This document shows positions 44,406 to 54,287 of a DNA stretch of 64,000 bases, one piece after another; positions within the stretch are counted from its first letter, which is position 1; every line of letters starts with the position of its first letter. The notes below the pieces were generated by a model. It searched no databases. It was not told where the DNA came from and saw only the letters and a program-made list of their open reading frames with translations. This stretch comes from Bacillota bacterium (GTDB lineage Bacteria > Bacillota_I > Bacilli_A > RF39 > UBA660). Both the position numbers and the translations under genes were made by a program. The stretch is taken from the NCBI GenBank assembly GCA_015059405.1, contig SVAL01000002.1:1-64000 (forward strand), in the 5' to 3' direction.

Positions 44406-45287
44406 CTACTTATAATACTCAATAAATAAATCTTCTATTGATATCTCTTCAACTAATAACTTATCTATTTTGTATTTAGATAATTTCTTTATCAAAATAT
44501 CAGGACTTAAATTATTTATAAATTTTATCTTATTTTCTTCTTCTAAAATTATTTTTAAATCAAGTTCATTCTTTATTTTAGATATTTCACTACTACTAAT
44601 AGTTAAATAAGTAATATTTTCTTTTTCTAAATTAGAAACACTATCTTCCTTTATAATTTTACCTTCTTTAATAAACCCAACTCTATCACATATCTTAGAT
44701 ATTTCACTAAGCACATGAGTTGAATATAAAATAGTAGTACCTTTTTTCTTTTCTTCAAGCAATAAATCAAAGAATGTATTTTGCATAATAGGATCCAAAC
44801 CACTAGTTGCTTCATCTAAAATTAATATTTTAGGACTATGCATTAACGCTAAAACTATTCCTAATTTTTTAGAATTACCTAAAGATAAATCTTCTATTTT
44901 TTTAGATTCATCCAAAAGAAATAACTTAACTAATTCTTTTCTTCTTTTATTAATATTTTTATCATAAAAAGATTCATGGTAATCAAGTATTTCTTTTACA
45001 GTTAAATCATCATATAGATTAACTTCACTAGGTAAATAACCTATTTCTTTTTTTATAAAAACATCATTAATATCTAACTCTTTTCCATTAAGAAAAACCT
45101 CTCCACCAGTCTTATTAATAAGTCCCATCAAAATACGAATAGTAGTACTTTTTCCTGCTCCATTTGGTCCAATAAATCCATATACTTCACCACTATTTAT
45201 TTTTAAAGAAACATCTTCAACTCCTCTAATTTTTCCATAGTATTTTTTTAAATTATTAATTTCTATTACAATATTATCTTTTTTCAT
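44406..45287 (-). CDS. ABC transporter ATP-binding protein
   Basis: 293 residues. Walker A GPNGAGKSTT, signature LSLGNSKKLG (a variant of LSGGQ), Walker B KILILDEATSGLDP, H-loop STHVLS. The C-terminal 70 residues match the extension of ABC-2 exporter ATPases. Pairs with the permease that follows. Overlapping ribosome binding sites link it to the ART-like gene upstream. Confidence 0.9.
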   Translation of the reverse strand: MKKDNIVIEINNLKKYYGKIRGVEDVSLKINSGEVYGFIGPNGAGKSTTIRILMGLINKTGGEVFLNGKELDINDVFIKKEIGYLPSEVNLYDDLTVKEILDYHESFYDKNINKRRKELVKLFLLDESKKIEDLSLGNSKKLGIVLALMHSPKILILDEATSGLDPIMQNTFFDLLLEEKKKGTTILYSTHVLSEISKICDRVGFIKEGKIIKEDSVSNLEKENITYLTISSSEISKIKNELDLKIILEEENKIKFINNLSPDILIKKLSKYKIDKLLVEEISIEDLFIEYYK

Positions 45288-45294
45288 ATTTCAC

Positions 45295-46521
45295 CTACTT
45301 AATACTATTTTTACCATCAGTATAATCATCACAAACCATTTTATTAGCTAGATTAATTCTAGTTTGAAGAATTTCATTTCTATTACATAAAACATTAAAA
45401 TTACTTATAAAAGTTTTATATTCACTATCACTTAAACTTCTAAACCCATCATTTCTATTTTTTAGAAAGTCTTCAACAACACTCGGACTATCACTACTAA
45501 ACATAGTACCTAATAAATCATTTGGAATAAATCCACTTTCTACTAACTCACTAAATACAAGTACATGAACTGTATCATTTCCATACCAACTCTTATCAGA
45601 ATCAGTATTTGAAAAATATTTAACTAAAGCATCTTCAAAACCAACATATTCTTCTCCCCAATATGTATCAATACTTTCTAAAGAAGATTTATATTTTCGT
45701 TTATATAATTCATAATACTCTTTATATTTATTTCTTGAATATCCTTTTAAATAATTTCTTATATGACTAGATAATTCGCATAATTCATCACTAACAGCAC
45801 CATTTTCCTTATCTTCACCAAATTTAACTTCAAACCTATCTTTAACACTTTCAAAAGCACTTGATAAACTATCTAAATCATAATCACCATCTTCATAATC
45901 ATCTTTTATATTAACTACTCGATAATAATCTGTTTTATTATAATCTTCTTCATATTCATCAGTTAATTCACATTTTATAAAAGGTGGGAAAATATATTCA
46001 TCTTCATTAGAAAAATTACATTCACCTAGTATTTTCTCTACTTCCATATAAGGACAAAAACCATTTACTTTATAAAGAAAAGGATTTGTATAATCACTTC
46101 CAAAAGTAAAAGCAATAGTTCTAGCTTTATCAGAAGTAGATTTTAAAGATGTTAAATATCCATTTTGGTAACCTTTTAAATTTCTCATATCTTCATAACG
46201 ATATACAACTCTATCAACATTACCATTATTTAAAGCATATTCACAAGATAAATCAACTAAAGATTTAACCATATCTACCATTTCATCTAAATGATCAACA
46301 TATAAACCTTTTAATTCTACACCTCTTGGATTTTCTAAAAAATTCATAAATCTATTTATATTAGAAAAATCTAAAGAAGTACCCGCAAAAAAAGCAAGAG
46401 GTGAATCAGGAAAAATTTCTTCTAAATCCGAATCTACTTCTCCACCTTTATATATACGTAAAAAAGATAATGTTCTATTATCTACATAAAAAGATCCATT
46501 CTTACAACTAATTTCTTTCAT
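45295..46521 (-). CDS. Putative ADP-ribosyltransferase-fold protein
   Basis: 408 residues, no signal peptide. Residues 104-190 fit the R-S-E class of the ART fold: Arg108 in VVYRYEDM, STS at 128-130 after GYLTSLK, and NEDEYIFPPF with E173-x-E175. The order and spacing are right for an NAD-dependent mono-ADP-ribosyltransferase, but only motifs are visible. The C-terminal half is charged and unassigned. It lies between a zinc-ribbon gene (9 nt upstream) and an ABC transporter (7 nt downstream), in one operon. Confidence 0.5.
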   Translation of the reverse strand: MKEISCKNGSFYVDNRTLSFLRIYKGGEVDSDLEEIFPDSPLAFFAGTSLDFSNINRFMNFLENPRGVELKGLYVDHLDEMVDMVKSLVDLSCEYALNNGNVDRVVYRYEDMRNLKGYQNGYLTSLKSTSDKARTIAFTFGSDYTNPFLYKVNGFCPYMEVEKILGECNFSNEDEYIFPPFIKCELTDEYEEDYNKTDYYRVVNIKDDYEDGDYDLDSLSSAFESVKDRFEVKFGEDKENGAVSDELCELSSHIRNYLKGYSRNKYKEYYELYKRKYKSSLESIDTYWGEEYVGFEDALVKYFSNTDSDKSWYGNDTVHVLVFSELVESGFIPNDLLGTMFSSDSPSVVEDFLKNRNDGFRSLSDSEYKTFISNFNVLCNRNEILQTRINLANKMVCDDYTDGKNSIK

Positions 46522-46530
46522 AATACCACC

Positions 46531-46782
46531 CTAAAAATACTCCTTATTTAATAAATCAATATCTTCCTTAGTAACTGTATATCCATCATATTCTTTAGGT
46601 AATACACTATCTATTCCACACTTTGGACATATCGCAGTTAAACCATCACTATCAGCTATATAATCATCTATTTCCTTATAATCAAACTCATTCTTACAAT
46701 AAATACATATACATTTCTTATCTCTAAGTATTTCTTCATTTCTAGAAGTTAATCTATGTAAATTATAATATTTTTCATCCAT
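46531..46782 (-). CDS. Small zinc-ribbon protein
   Basis: 83 residues with two Cys pairs (CIYCKNEF and CPKCGIDSVLP), separated by an acidic segment with DYIADSDGLTA. Single zinc ribbon, soluble. It precedes the ART-like gene by 9 nt and may be its partner; no enzymatic activity is predicted. RBS GGTGAT. Confidence 0.65.
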   Translation of the reverse strand: MDEKYYNLHRLTSRNEEILRDKKCICIYCKNEFDYKEIDDYIADSDGLTAICPKCGIDSVLPKEYDGYTVTKEDIDLLNKEYF

Positions 46783-46824
46783 GTTATCACCACATTTATT
46801 ATAACATAAAAAAACGAATAAATA

Positions 46825-47778
46825 TTATTCGTTAACAATTTCAAGTCCACAATTACAACTTTCATCACTAAATATTACTTTTTTATTCTTTTTTAAAGTA
46901 ACTTTAATAATACCATTAATACTTTCTAATATTTCTTTATCCATATTACCATTAACTGGAGCCTTTAACATAAATCCATCATTGTTTAAACTTTCTATTT
47001 CTAAAATATATTTACCTTTTTTTAAAACAAGTTCATATCCATTATCTTTTATTTCATATTTTAATATTTTAGAATTATTATAAGTCGCAAAACGATATTC
47101 CTTATTATTTATAATTAAACTACATATAAAACCTCTAAAACTAAATAATTTAAAATATATATCTGCGATAGATACAAAGAAAGATACATTTTTATCATTA
47201 AAATTATTTCCTTGACCCCAAACATAATATTTAGGAAAAGATACTCCAAAATCTTTTTCAATATAACCAGTACCATTAAATATTTCAATATTTTTATCAT
47301 TAATAGAAATAATTCCTTCTACATTACTTTTCATACTTAAAATACAATGATTACACTGCATAAAAGGAATATAAGAAAAGATTCCCATTATATTAGGAGA
47401 TAACAACTTTCTTTTTATAGAAATACTATTTTTATATTTTAAATCACCTTTAATAACTATATCTAATTGTTTATCTATTATATCTATATGAACTCTTTCT
47501 TTAGAAAAATAATTATTTCCTATTCTTATCCAAAAAGGTTCATAATTATATTCAAAATCATTAATATCAAAATCAATAAACCAAGATGAATCATTAGTAA
47601 TTACTTGAATAAAACATCTTTTTTCTTTACTACTAATACTAATACCAGGAATAAAACTAATTCCTTCATCTTTACCTATATTCTTAAAATACCATCCTTC
47701 AAAATAATCTTTATTACTATCTAAATACTTTTCTCCTTGAAATACTTCTGGATTATTCATCATATATAAATTTCTCAT
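46825..47778 (-). CDS. Tocopherol cyclase-like family protein
   Basis: 317 residues, beta-rich. NKDYFEGWYFKNIGKDEGISFIPGIS near the start is the hallmark of the tocopherol-cyclase-like family found in many bacteria without tocopherol; FNGTGYIEKDFGVSFPKYYVWGQG is the second conserved block. Probably a lipocalin-like lipid-binding protein. Start placed at an internal ATG because the longer frame overlaps the upstream gene; no strong ribosome binding site decides between ATGs at 47778, 47763 and 47760. Confidence 0.72.
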   Translation of the reverse strand: MRNLYMMNNPEVFQGEKYLDSNKDYFEGWYFKNIGKDEGISFIPGISISSKEKRCFIQVITNDSSWFIDFDINDFEYNYEPFWIRIGNNYFSKERVHIDIIDKQLDIVIKGDLKYKNSISIKRKLLSPNIMGIFSYIPFMQCNHCILSMKSNVEGIISINDKNIEIFNGTGYIEKDFGVSFPKYYVWGQGNNFNDKNVSFFVSIADIYFKLFSFRGFICSLIINNKEYRFATYNNSKILKYEIKDNGYELVLKKGKYILEIESLNNDGFMLKAPVNGNMDKEILESINGIIKVTLKKNKKVIFSDESCNCGLEIVNE

Positions 47779-47818
47779 ATTACATATTATGATAAAAAAA
47801 AGAAACTTATACGAGTTT

Positions 47819-48637
47819 CTATTTTTTTCTTTTTCTTTTATGTTTCTTATTACATAAATAATAAATACTATATATAATAAATCCACCTAAAAATAAAGCT
47901 ATTATATATATAAATAAATATAAAAAGTATGGAACATTTTCTTGAATTACATCAAATACTGGTAAAGAACTTATAAAATATGGACTTATATAAAACATAT
48001 TAAAAGTTTCACCATTTAATATCCCAGAATGATATACTGATAAATTTAAAATAATCGCAATACCAACAAATATTAAAAATACAATAAAACCTTTAAATAA
48101 ACTCTTTATTTCTACTTTAATTAATTTGTTCATAAGTAAATAAATAGATACTACAAAACTACCATAATGTAACCACATAGTATGAATATTAATTAATATA
48201 TCACTAGTAAAACAACTATCTGGGATAAATATTGTTGAAATACTACCTAGTATTGTAAAAAATCCTAAATATGCAAATAAACTATCTCTAACTTTTCCCT
48301 TCTTTAAAAAGGCACAGATTAAACAAACAAATATTGGCGTTGTACATAATTGAAAAGGAAATGAATACCACTGAAAATCCCAAGTAATCATATTAGTAAT
48401 ACTATCATAATTAAATGACCATAATAATTGTTTTAGTGTTTCTAAAACAAAAGCAATAACTCCATATACTAATAAAACTATTTTTAACTGTTTTTCACTA
48501 TATCTATTTCTTAATTTACATAAAATAAATATAGAAACTAACATTATCCCTATCCATAACAAATGAAACCAACCAAATGGTACTGGACTTTCCATTTCTG
48601 TTCCTAAAAATTCAAAAATTTTAACTATTATATCCAT
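47819..48637 (-). CDS. YwaF/TIGR02206-like integral membrane protein
   Basis: 272 residues, seven helices. FGWFHLLWIGIMLVS, WDFQWYSFPFQLCTTPIFV and HYGSFVVSIYLL follow the TIGR02206/YwaF pattern. Function of the family is unknown. RBS GAGGTAAGTAGT. A basic C-terminal tail (KKHKRKRKK) should be cytoplasmic. Confidence 0.8.
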   Translation of the reverse strand: MDIIVKIFEFLGTEMESPVPFGWFHLLWIGIMLVSIFILCKLRNRYSEKQLKIVLLVYGVIAFVLETLKQLLWSFNYDSITNMITWDFQWYSFPFQLCTTPIFVCLICAFLKKGKVRDSLFAYLGFFTILGSISTIFIPDSCFTSDILINIHTMWLHYGSFVVSIYLLMNKLIKVEIKSLFKGFIVFLIFVGIAIILNLSVYHSGILNGETFNMFYISPYFISSLPVFDVIQENVPYFLYLFIYIIALFLGGFIIYSIYYLCNKKHKRKRKK

Positions 48638-48652
48638 ACTACTTACCTCATC

Positions 48653-49591
48653 TTATTCTTTTATAAATTTAATCATTTCTTCTAAAGTATCTCTTGCTTC
48701 TTTTTTACTAAGTAAATATACAAAATCATGATTAAGTTTACTATCTTTAAAAAATTTATCTTTATAAGAAATATTATTCTTCTTCAATATATCTACAAAT
48801 TCATAAGATTGAGTTCTTAATGGATCTCTATCACCAACTGTAATAAATACATTAGGATAATTATTATCAACATAATTAATAGTAGATAATTCATTTATTC
48901 TTTCATATGATAAATAATCTTTATCTCCAACATATGACCAAATAAAACTACTCATCCCAGGAAAATGACAATCCCCAACTGTTTCAAAATTATAAACACC
49001 GTTTATTAAAAGCAGTCCACATACTTTAGGAAGACTCTTTTTAATACCTAATAATTCTCTATAATCTTTATTAGAAGATAAACACCCAAGTTGACTAGAT
49101 AAATGAGCACCAGCTGAAGTACCGCCAACAAATATTTTATCTTTATCAATATAATACATATCCCTATTTTTATAAATATAATTTAATACTTCAACCAGTT
49201 GCATTGTTGAAGTTGGATACTGATATTCCGGCGCTAAAGAATATTCAACATTGGCAACAACTATACCATAAGACGCTATTAACTTAGCATATGAATCTAT
49301 CTTCTTAGCACTACCACCTATCCAACCACCACCATGAATAAATATAACTACAGGTAGTTTTTTTGTATTTCTTTTAGGATAAGATAATAATAATTCAACA
49401 TCAGGACATTCCTTACACTTTATTAAAACTTTCTTTTCCCTTACTTTTTTTAATCTATTAGATAAAGTTCCTAAATCAACATTAACTCTTTTATTTAAAA
49501 ATCTAAATCCTCTAACAAAAGGATAAAAACTAATACTAAATACTACAAAAAACATTCCTATTATACAAAGTGTAATAATAACTATTTCCAT
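48653..49591 (-). CDS. Alpha/beta hydrolase (HSL/Abhydrolase_3 type) with N-terminal anchor
   Basis: 312 residues. N-terminal membrane helix (2-22), FIHGGGWIGGSAK (HGGGW oxyanion motif), GGTSAGAHLSSQ (nucleophile elbow, Ser in GTSAG) and a late Asp/His pair (DRDPL, LNHDFVY). A carboxylesterase or lipase active at the membrane face. RBS AAAAGGAA. Confidence 0.87.
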   Translation of the reverse strand: MEIVIITLCIIGMFFVVFSISFYPFVRGFRFLNKRVNVDLGTLSNRLKKVREKKVLIKCKECPDVELLLSYPKRNTKKLPVVIFIHGGGWIGGSAKKIDSYAKLIASYGIVVANVEYSLAPEYQYPTSTMQLVEVLNYIYKNRDMYYIDKDKIFVGGTSAGAHLSSQLGCLSSNKDYRELLGIKKSLPKVCGLLLINGVYNFETVGDCHFPGMSSFIWSYVGDKDYLSYERINELSTINYVDNNYPNVFITVGDRDPLRTQSYEFVDILKKNNISYKDKFFKDSKLNHDFVYLLSKKEARDTLEEMIKFIKE

Positions 49592-49667
49592 AACATCAAT
49601 TCCTTTTTAAGTTACTATCTAAAAATATTATAACAAAAAAACTAAACATAGTTTAGTTTTTATTAGA

Positions 49668-49850
49668 TTATTTTGTTTTTGTCTTTTTATCAACTACTAC
49701 TTTTCCTTTACTATCAAGTAGAGGTGTCATAGAATTACCACTCATATTAACATTAACTATATAGTTAACACCAGTTTCTAAATCAACAACGATTTGAATA
49801 CTTCCCATTCCAAAAACTTGTTCACTCTTTACTTTAAATCTTTCATTCAT
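49668..49850 (-). CDS. DUF6440-type small protein
   Basis: 60 residues. RFKVKSEQVFG...IQIVVDLETGVNYIV....GNSMTPLLDSKGKVVVDK follows the DUF6440 pattern (a beta-sheet peptide with DxETGVNY and a final LLDxxGKxVV). Function unknown. GGAGG precedes the ATG and it ends just upstream of its own terminator near 49630-49660. Possibly cotranscribed with dxs. Confidence 0.72.
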   Translation of the reverse strand: MNERFKVKSEQVFGMGSIQIVVDLETGVNYIVNVNMSGNSMTPLLDSKGKVVVDKKTKTK

Positions 49851-49860
49851 AATAATCCTC

Positions 49861-51711
49861 CTATTTATTTAATTTAAAATAATTTAATATATCTTCTACT
49901 ATATAATCTATATCTAAATTGATATTTTTCTTAAGTTCATTTATACTACCATGATTTATATACTTATTATCAATACCAGTAATCTTAATCTTATTTAAAG
50001 CTTCTTTATGATTTAAATATTCAAGTATATTAGTTCCTAAACTATTAGTTTTAATATTAGATTCATATACATATATCTTATGTTTATTTCTAATTAGTTC
50101 CTTTAAAATAGTTTTATCTATAGGTTTAATATATCTAGCATTAATAATATTAACATTCTTATCTTTTAATTTATCAAGTAATATACTAACATCCGTTCCA
50201 TAAGAAATAACTGTATTCTTACATTTTTTATGCTTTTGTAAATATTCCCATGTACCTACTTTAATTTCAGTAAAAGGAGTAGCATTAAACTCTAAAGAAC
50301 CTCTTTCATATCTAATACAAAATGGATTCGTCTGTTTATAAAAACCTGTATATAAAAGATTACGAATTTCTTCTACATCTTTTCCCATACATATAACTAT
50401 ATTAGGAATACTATTTAAAAAACTAATATCAAATACACCATGATGTGTATCACCATCTTCTCCTACTAAACCAGCACGATCTATCCCAATTACAACATGT
50501 GCATTCATTCTTGCGATATCATGATTAATATTATCATAAGCTCTTTGTAAAAAAGATGAATAAATTGGTAAAAAGACCTTTTTATTGTTAAGCGCAATAC
50601 TACATGCAAGAGTTGTTGCAAAAGATTCAGTTATACCAGTATCAATACTACGTTTTGGAAAATCACTAAATATTTTCTCTAACTTACTACCATTAATCAT
50701 CGCAGGTGTAATAGTTACTAAATCTTTATCGCTTTCCATAAACTCATAAACAGTATTACTAACCACTTCACTTAAACTAGTTACATTATTTTTATTTTGA
50801 ATACCCGTTGATATATCAAATTTACCTACTCCATGCCAATTACTACTATCTTCTTCTGCAGGTAAATATCCTTTTCCTTTTTTAGTTACAACATGTACTA
50901 AAATCGATTTTTTAGATGATTTTGCTTTTTTTAAAGATTTAATAAGTTCAGTCATATTATGACCATCTATCGGACCTAAATAATCTATATTTAAATTAGT
51001 AAATATATTATCATTAATTCTATTTTTAAAATATTCTTTTATATCACGAGTAATATTATATATTTTAATACCTAACTTACTAGTATTTAAAATACCTTTA
51101 TATCCCCTCTTCGCAACACTATAAGACTTACTTAAACGTACCTTTTTTAAGAATTTACTAAGTCCACCAACGTTCTCAGAAATAGACATAGTATTATCAT
51201 TAAGAATAATTATTACTTTACTTCCAATATTATCAACATTATTTAAAGCTTCTAAGGCTAGTCCCCCAGTTAAAGAACCATCTCCAATTATTGCGATAAC
51301 TTCATTTTTCTTCTTATCTAAATCACGAGAATATGCAAAACCTAAGGCAGCTGCAATTGAAGTTGATGAATGCCCTGCTTCAAATGGATCATGAATACTC
51401 TCTTCTCTTTTTTGAAAACCTGATATCCCACCCAATTTTCTTAAGTTATTAAATCCACTAGCCCTACCAGTTAATATCTTATGAACATAAGACTGATGTC
51501 CTACATCAAATATAAACTTATCACTTGGAGAATCAAAAACATAATGAAGCGCAACTGTTAATTCAACGATTCCTAAATTACTAGCTAAATGCCCTCCTGT
51601 TTTTGATAAATTATCTATTATAAAACTTCTTATATCACTACATAAATCATTTAATTGATTATTATTATATTTCTTTAAAAAACTTGGATCTTTTATATCT
51701 GTTAAATTCAT
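49861..51711 (-). CDS. dxs: 1-deoxy-D-xylulose-5-phosphate synthase
   Basis: First enzyme of the MEP isoprenoid pathway: pyruvate plus glyceraldehyde-3-phosphate to DXP, thiamine-diphosphate dependent. 616 residues, full length. GHQSYVHKILTGR, the ThDP motif GDGSLTGGLALEALNN, and DRAGLVGEDGDTHHG (donor-site region) are present. It feeds UppS. Start is the ATG following AGGTGA. No neighbouring MEP gene is seen in the window. Confidence 0.95.
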   Translation of the reverse strand: MNLTDIKDPSFLKKYNNNQLNDLCSDIRSFIIDNLSKTGGHLASNLGIVELTVALHYVFDSPSDKFIFDVGHQSYVHKILTGRASGFNNLRKLGGISGFQKREESIHDPFEAGHSSTSIAAALGFAYSRDLDKKKNEVIAIIGDGSLTGGLALEALNNVDNIGSKVIIILNDNTMSISENVGGLSKFLKKVRLSKSYSVAKRGYKGILNTSKLGIKIYNITRDIKEYFKNRINDNIFTNLNIDYLGPIDGHNMTELIKSLKKAKSSKKSILVHVVTKKGKGYLPAEEDSSNWHGVGKFDISTGIQNKNNVTSLSEVVSNTVYEFMESDKDLVTITPAMINGSKLEKIFSDFPKRSIDTGITESFATTLACSIALNNKKVFLPIYSSFLQRAYDNINHDIARMNAHVVIGIDRAGLVGEDGDTHHGVFDISFLNSIPNIVICMGKDVEEIRNLLYTGFYKQTNPFCIRYERGSLEFNATPFTEIKVGTWEYLQKHKKCKNTVISYGTDVSILLDKLKDKNVNIINARYIKPIDKTILKELIRNKHKIYVYESNIKTNSLGTNILEYLNHKEALNKIKITGIDNKYINHGSINELKKNINLDIDYIVEDILNYFKLNK

Positions 51712-51737
51712 ATTGTTCACCTATAAAAAGTATATCA

Positions 51738-51761
51738 TAAAAAAAGAGACATTTGTCTCTT
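51738..51761 (-). terminator. Rho-independent terminator after prepilin-like gene 2
   Basis: Minus strand: AAGAGAC, AAAT loop, GTCTCTT, then a seven-U tract, 3 nt past the stop codon. It isolates the prepilin-like gene from dxs. Confidence 0.8.
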
Positions 51762-51763
51762 AA

Positions 51764-53305
51764 TTAATTTTTCCATTGTGGCGGAGTTACTTTAGAACTT
51801 ATACCATTATGAAACCACGAATAATTTGTAACTTTATCAACATTCCAGGTACTGCAATCTAATTTGAACGATTCTGTTTTATATCCTGTAAAACTAAACA
51901 TATAAGACATATCAGTAACATTACTTGTATCAAATTTATCTCCTAAATCTAATGTAAATACTGTACTATCATGTCCTGTATAATTAAACATAAGAGACAT
52001 ATTAGTAACTTTACTTGTATTAAATCTATTACCTAAATCTAGTGTGAATGCTGTATTTTTAAGTCCTGTAGAATTAAACATATTGGACATATCAATAACA
52101 TTACTTGTATCAAATTTATCTCCTAAATCTAATGTAAATACTGTACTAGCATATCCTGTACCCGAAAACATATTCGACATATTAATAACTTTGTTTGTAT
52201 CAAAGTTATTACCTAAATCTAACGTAAAACTATTATAATCTGCTCCTGTTTCAAAAAACATATAAGACATATCAGTAACATTTCTTGTGTTGAAACCACT
52301 TAAGTTTAATGACCTTAAATTTCGCATACTTTCAAACATATGTGACATGTTAGTTGTCTTACTTGTATCTAGTACTTCAATATTTCTAATTTCTTTAACA
52401 GAAGTAAATCTTGAGAACATGTTTGAACTATCATAATTGGTATATATTTCTCCATCACCTTGAATATATAAATCACCATTCAAATCAACATACCCCATTA
52501 CTTTTCCATTTCCTGTTGATGATAAATCCATAGAAAAATAAGCATCGGCTGGTATATTTATAGAAGTTTCAAATATAATATTTTGGATTGATTCCATACC
52601 ATCTACATTTAAAGCTCCTAAATTCACAAGCATTGGCAACTCTTCTTCAGGTATGTTTTCTACTTTTGTTTCTTCATTTTCTTGTTCTACTTGAGCATAG
52701 TTATCACCTTTTTGTTGAAGTGTACATGTTGTTTTTCCATCTCCAACTTCACCTTCTTTTGCAGCTTTTAGTACAACTAAATCAGTTGTTGAATCAACAA
52801 CAAATCCATTCCAGTTTGCTACTACTGTTATGTTAGTTACTTTTCCGCTTTCTGGTTTTTTCAAATCAAGACCAGTTTGTATTTGTTTACCTTGTTCATT
52901 TAATTTTGATTGAGCTGTTGGATAAAGTCCGTATCCAGCACTATCTTTAAATGTATATCCATATGTATAACTTGATGTTTCATCATCATATTGGACAAGT
53001 ACATATGCCCAATACGCATCATTAGCTTGATGCCACAATCCAAACGGATCATTTCCACCACGTTCTAATGCAATACACTCTATTGGCACTGCATATACTG
53101 TATTTGTTTCAGTAAATGTATACGTTAAATCATTTACTTCATTTACCATTGCAGACATATAATTACCCATCGTTGATACTAATGTCTTTTTTCTTGATTC
53201 AGTAATATATTTAGTTATACTAGGAATCGCTATTGCCATTAGTAACCCTAATATTACTATTACAACTAAAAGTTCTATTAGTGTAAAACCTTTTCTATTC
53301 TTCAT
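51764..53305 (-). CDS. Prepilin-like surface protein 2 with DUF285/BspA repeat head
   Basis: 513 residues. MKNRKGFTLIELLVVIVIL is a class III prepilin leader (Gly6/Phe7 cleavage, Glu at +5). Residues to about 190 (including the DDETSSY.YGYTFKDSAGYG segment) are close to identical to paralogue 1. The head has six DUF285 repeats at 51848-52372, first unit of the canonical 26-residue form, and shares the WNVDKVT...KVTPP cap with paralogue 1. The start is the ATG with AGGAG; a longer frame begins inside the -10 box. The shared stem suggests the heads are exchangeable. Confidence 0.88.
   Translation of the reverse strand: MKNRKGFTLIELLVVIVILGLLMAIAIPSITKYITESRKKTLVSTMGNYMSAMVNEVNDLTYTFTETNTVYAVPIECIALERGGNDPFGLWHQANDAYWAYVLVQYDDETSSYTYGYTFKDSAGYGLYPTAQSKLNEQGKQIQTGLDLKKPESGKVTNITVVANWNGFVVDSTTDLVVLKAAKEGEVGDGKTTCTLQQKGDNYAQVEQENEETKVENIPEEELPMLVNLGALNVDGMESIQNIIFETSINIPADAYFSMDLSSTGNGKVMGYVDLNGDLYIQGDGEIYTNYDSSNMFSRFTSVKEIRNIEVLDTSKTTNMSHMFESMRNLRSLNLSGFNTRNVTDMSYMFFETGADYNSFTLDLGNNFDTNKVINMSNMFSGTGYASTVFTLDLGDKFDTSNVIDMSNMFNSTGLKNTAFTLDLGNRFNTSKVTNMSLMFNYTGHDSTVFTLDLGDKFDTSNVTDMSYMFSFTGYKTESFKLDCSTWNVDKVTNYSWFHNGISSKVTPPQWKN
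51848..52372 (-). repeat. Six tandem DUF285 repeats
   Basis: In-frame units of mostly 30 residues (first 26), each F(D/N)T(S/N/R)(K/N)V..M..MF. DNA between units is similar enough that unequal recombination is possible within the array and with the 5.3-5.9 kb array. Confidence 0.8.
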
Positions 53306-53333
53306 TTGACACACTCCTCTATTATCTATTAAA

Positions 53334-53361
53334 ATCATACCCCCCCCCGGTCTTTTGTCAA
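53334..53361 (-). promoter_or_regulatory. Promoter with G9 tract in the spacer (prepilin-like gene 2)
   Basis: TTGACA (53361-53356), 16-bp spacer holding nine G (plus-strand C at 53340-53348), TATGAT (53339-53334). Identical in design and length to the promoter of paralogue 1. Confidence 0.85.
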
Positions 53362-53413
53362 GGTTTTACATTTCTTATTTTTTCTTTGACATAAAAAAAG
53401 AATAAGCACTAAC

Positions 53414-54268
53414 TTATTCTCCTAAATATTTTTTTAAAGATTTAATAATTTTTTTACAATCTTTAACCCCTAAATCATATACTTCTTGCAGCTTATCTGG
53501 ATTCTTTTCTATTATATCTATATTTATCTTATGAGACGGTCTAATAACAAATACTTCTTTTTTCTTTTCCATATCTATAATTCTTTCAATCACATCATTA
53601 TATTCATTATGTCTATTAAGCATTGTCTTAACCATTTCAGGATATCTCTTAAATCTAAATTTAACAGCATTTTCTTTTTTCTTAGATAAAGGTTTTTTTC
53701 TATAATCAAAAGGTTGTGTTAAAACAACAATAATCTTTTCATATCCTAAACTCTTCATCTTATCTATAGGTATAGAATCAGAAATACCACCATCTAAATA
53801 CTTACGATTATTTATTTTTACCATTCTAGATGCAAAAGGCATCGCAGAAGACGCTCTTAACTCTTCTAATTGTTCATAAATATTATCTATTTTAAAATAT
53901 TCTGGTTTTCCTGTTTTAACATCAGTTGCACATGCATAATAATCTTTTCCACTATTCATAAAAGTTTCATTATCAAAAGGAAAAAGTTCTTTAGTAACTT
54001 TATAAAAAGCAAAATTCTTGTTAACTACATTACCAGTAAGTACTAAAGATCTAAGACTAATAAATCTCTTATCACCACAATATTTTTTATTATATAAAAG
54101 AGCCCTACTTCTTTGTTTTGAAAAATAGTTAGGTCCAAATAAAGCACCTGCTGAAGTACCAATAATACCATCAACTTCTATATTATTATCCATCATGACA
54201 TCTAACACTCCAACGGTATACATACCTCGCATTGCTCCACCTTCAAGTACTAATCCTACTTTACTCAT
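53414..54268 (-). CDS. Patatin-like phospholipase
   Basis: 284 residues. EGGAMRG (oxyanion loop, near residue 10), nucleophile elbow GTSAG (37-41, Ser39) and YLDGGISDS (catalytic Asp) define the Ser-Asp dyad of bacterial patatins of the RssA/YlbK type. Cytoplasmic lipid acyl hydrolase. RBS GAGGTG. Confidence 0.9.
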   Translation of the reverse strand: MSKVGLVLEGGAMRGMYTVGVLDVMMDNNIEVDGIIGTSAGALFGPNYFSKQRSRALLYNKKYCGDKRFISLRSLVLTGNVVNKNFAFYKVTKELFPFDNETFMNSGKDYYACATDVKTGKPEYFKIDNIYEQLEELRASSAMPFASRMVKINNRKYLDGGISDSIPIDKMKSLGYEKIIVVLTQPFDYRKKPLSKKKENAVKFRFKRYPEMVKTMLNRHNEYNDVIERIIDMEKKKEVFVIRPSHKINIDIIEKNPDKLQEVYDLGVKDCKKIIKSLKKYLGE

Positions 54269-54287
54269 AAAACACCTCTTTTTTTAT

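Noticed and set aside
47115-47300. Internal 61-codon frame inside the tocopherol cyclase-like gene
   Set aside because: Same-strand overlapping frame with no ribosome binding site; shadow of the larger gene.
51848-52372. CRISPR-like repeat array
   Set aside because: The repeats are about 90 bp, imperfect and in frame within a coding sequence (DUF285 units). No unique spacers or cas genes.
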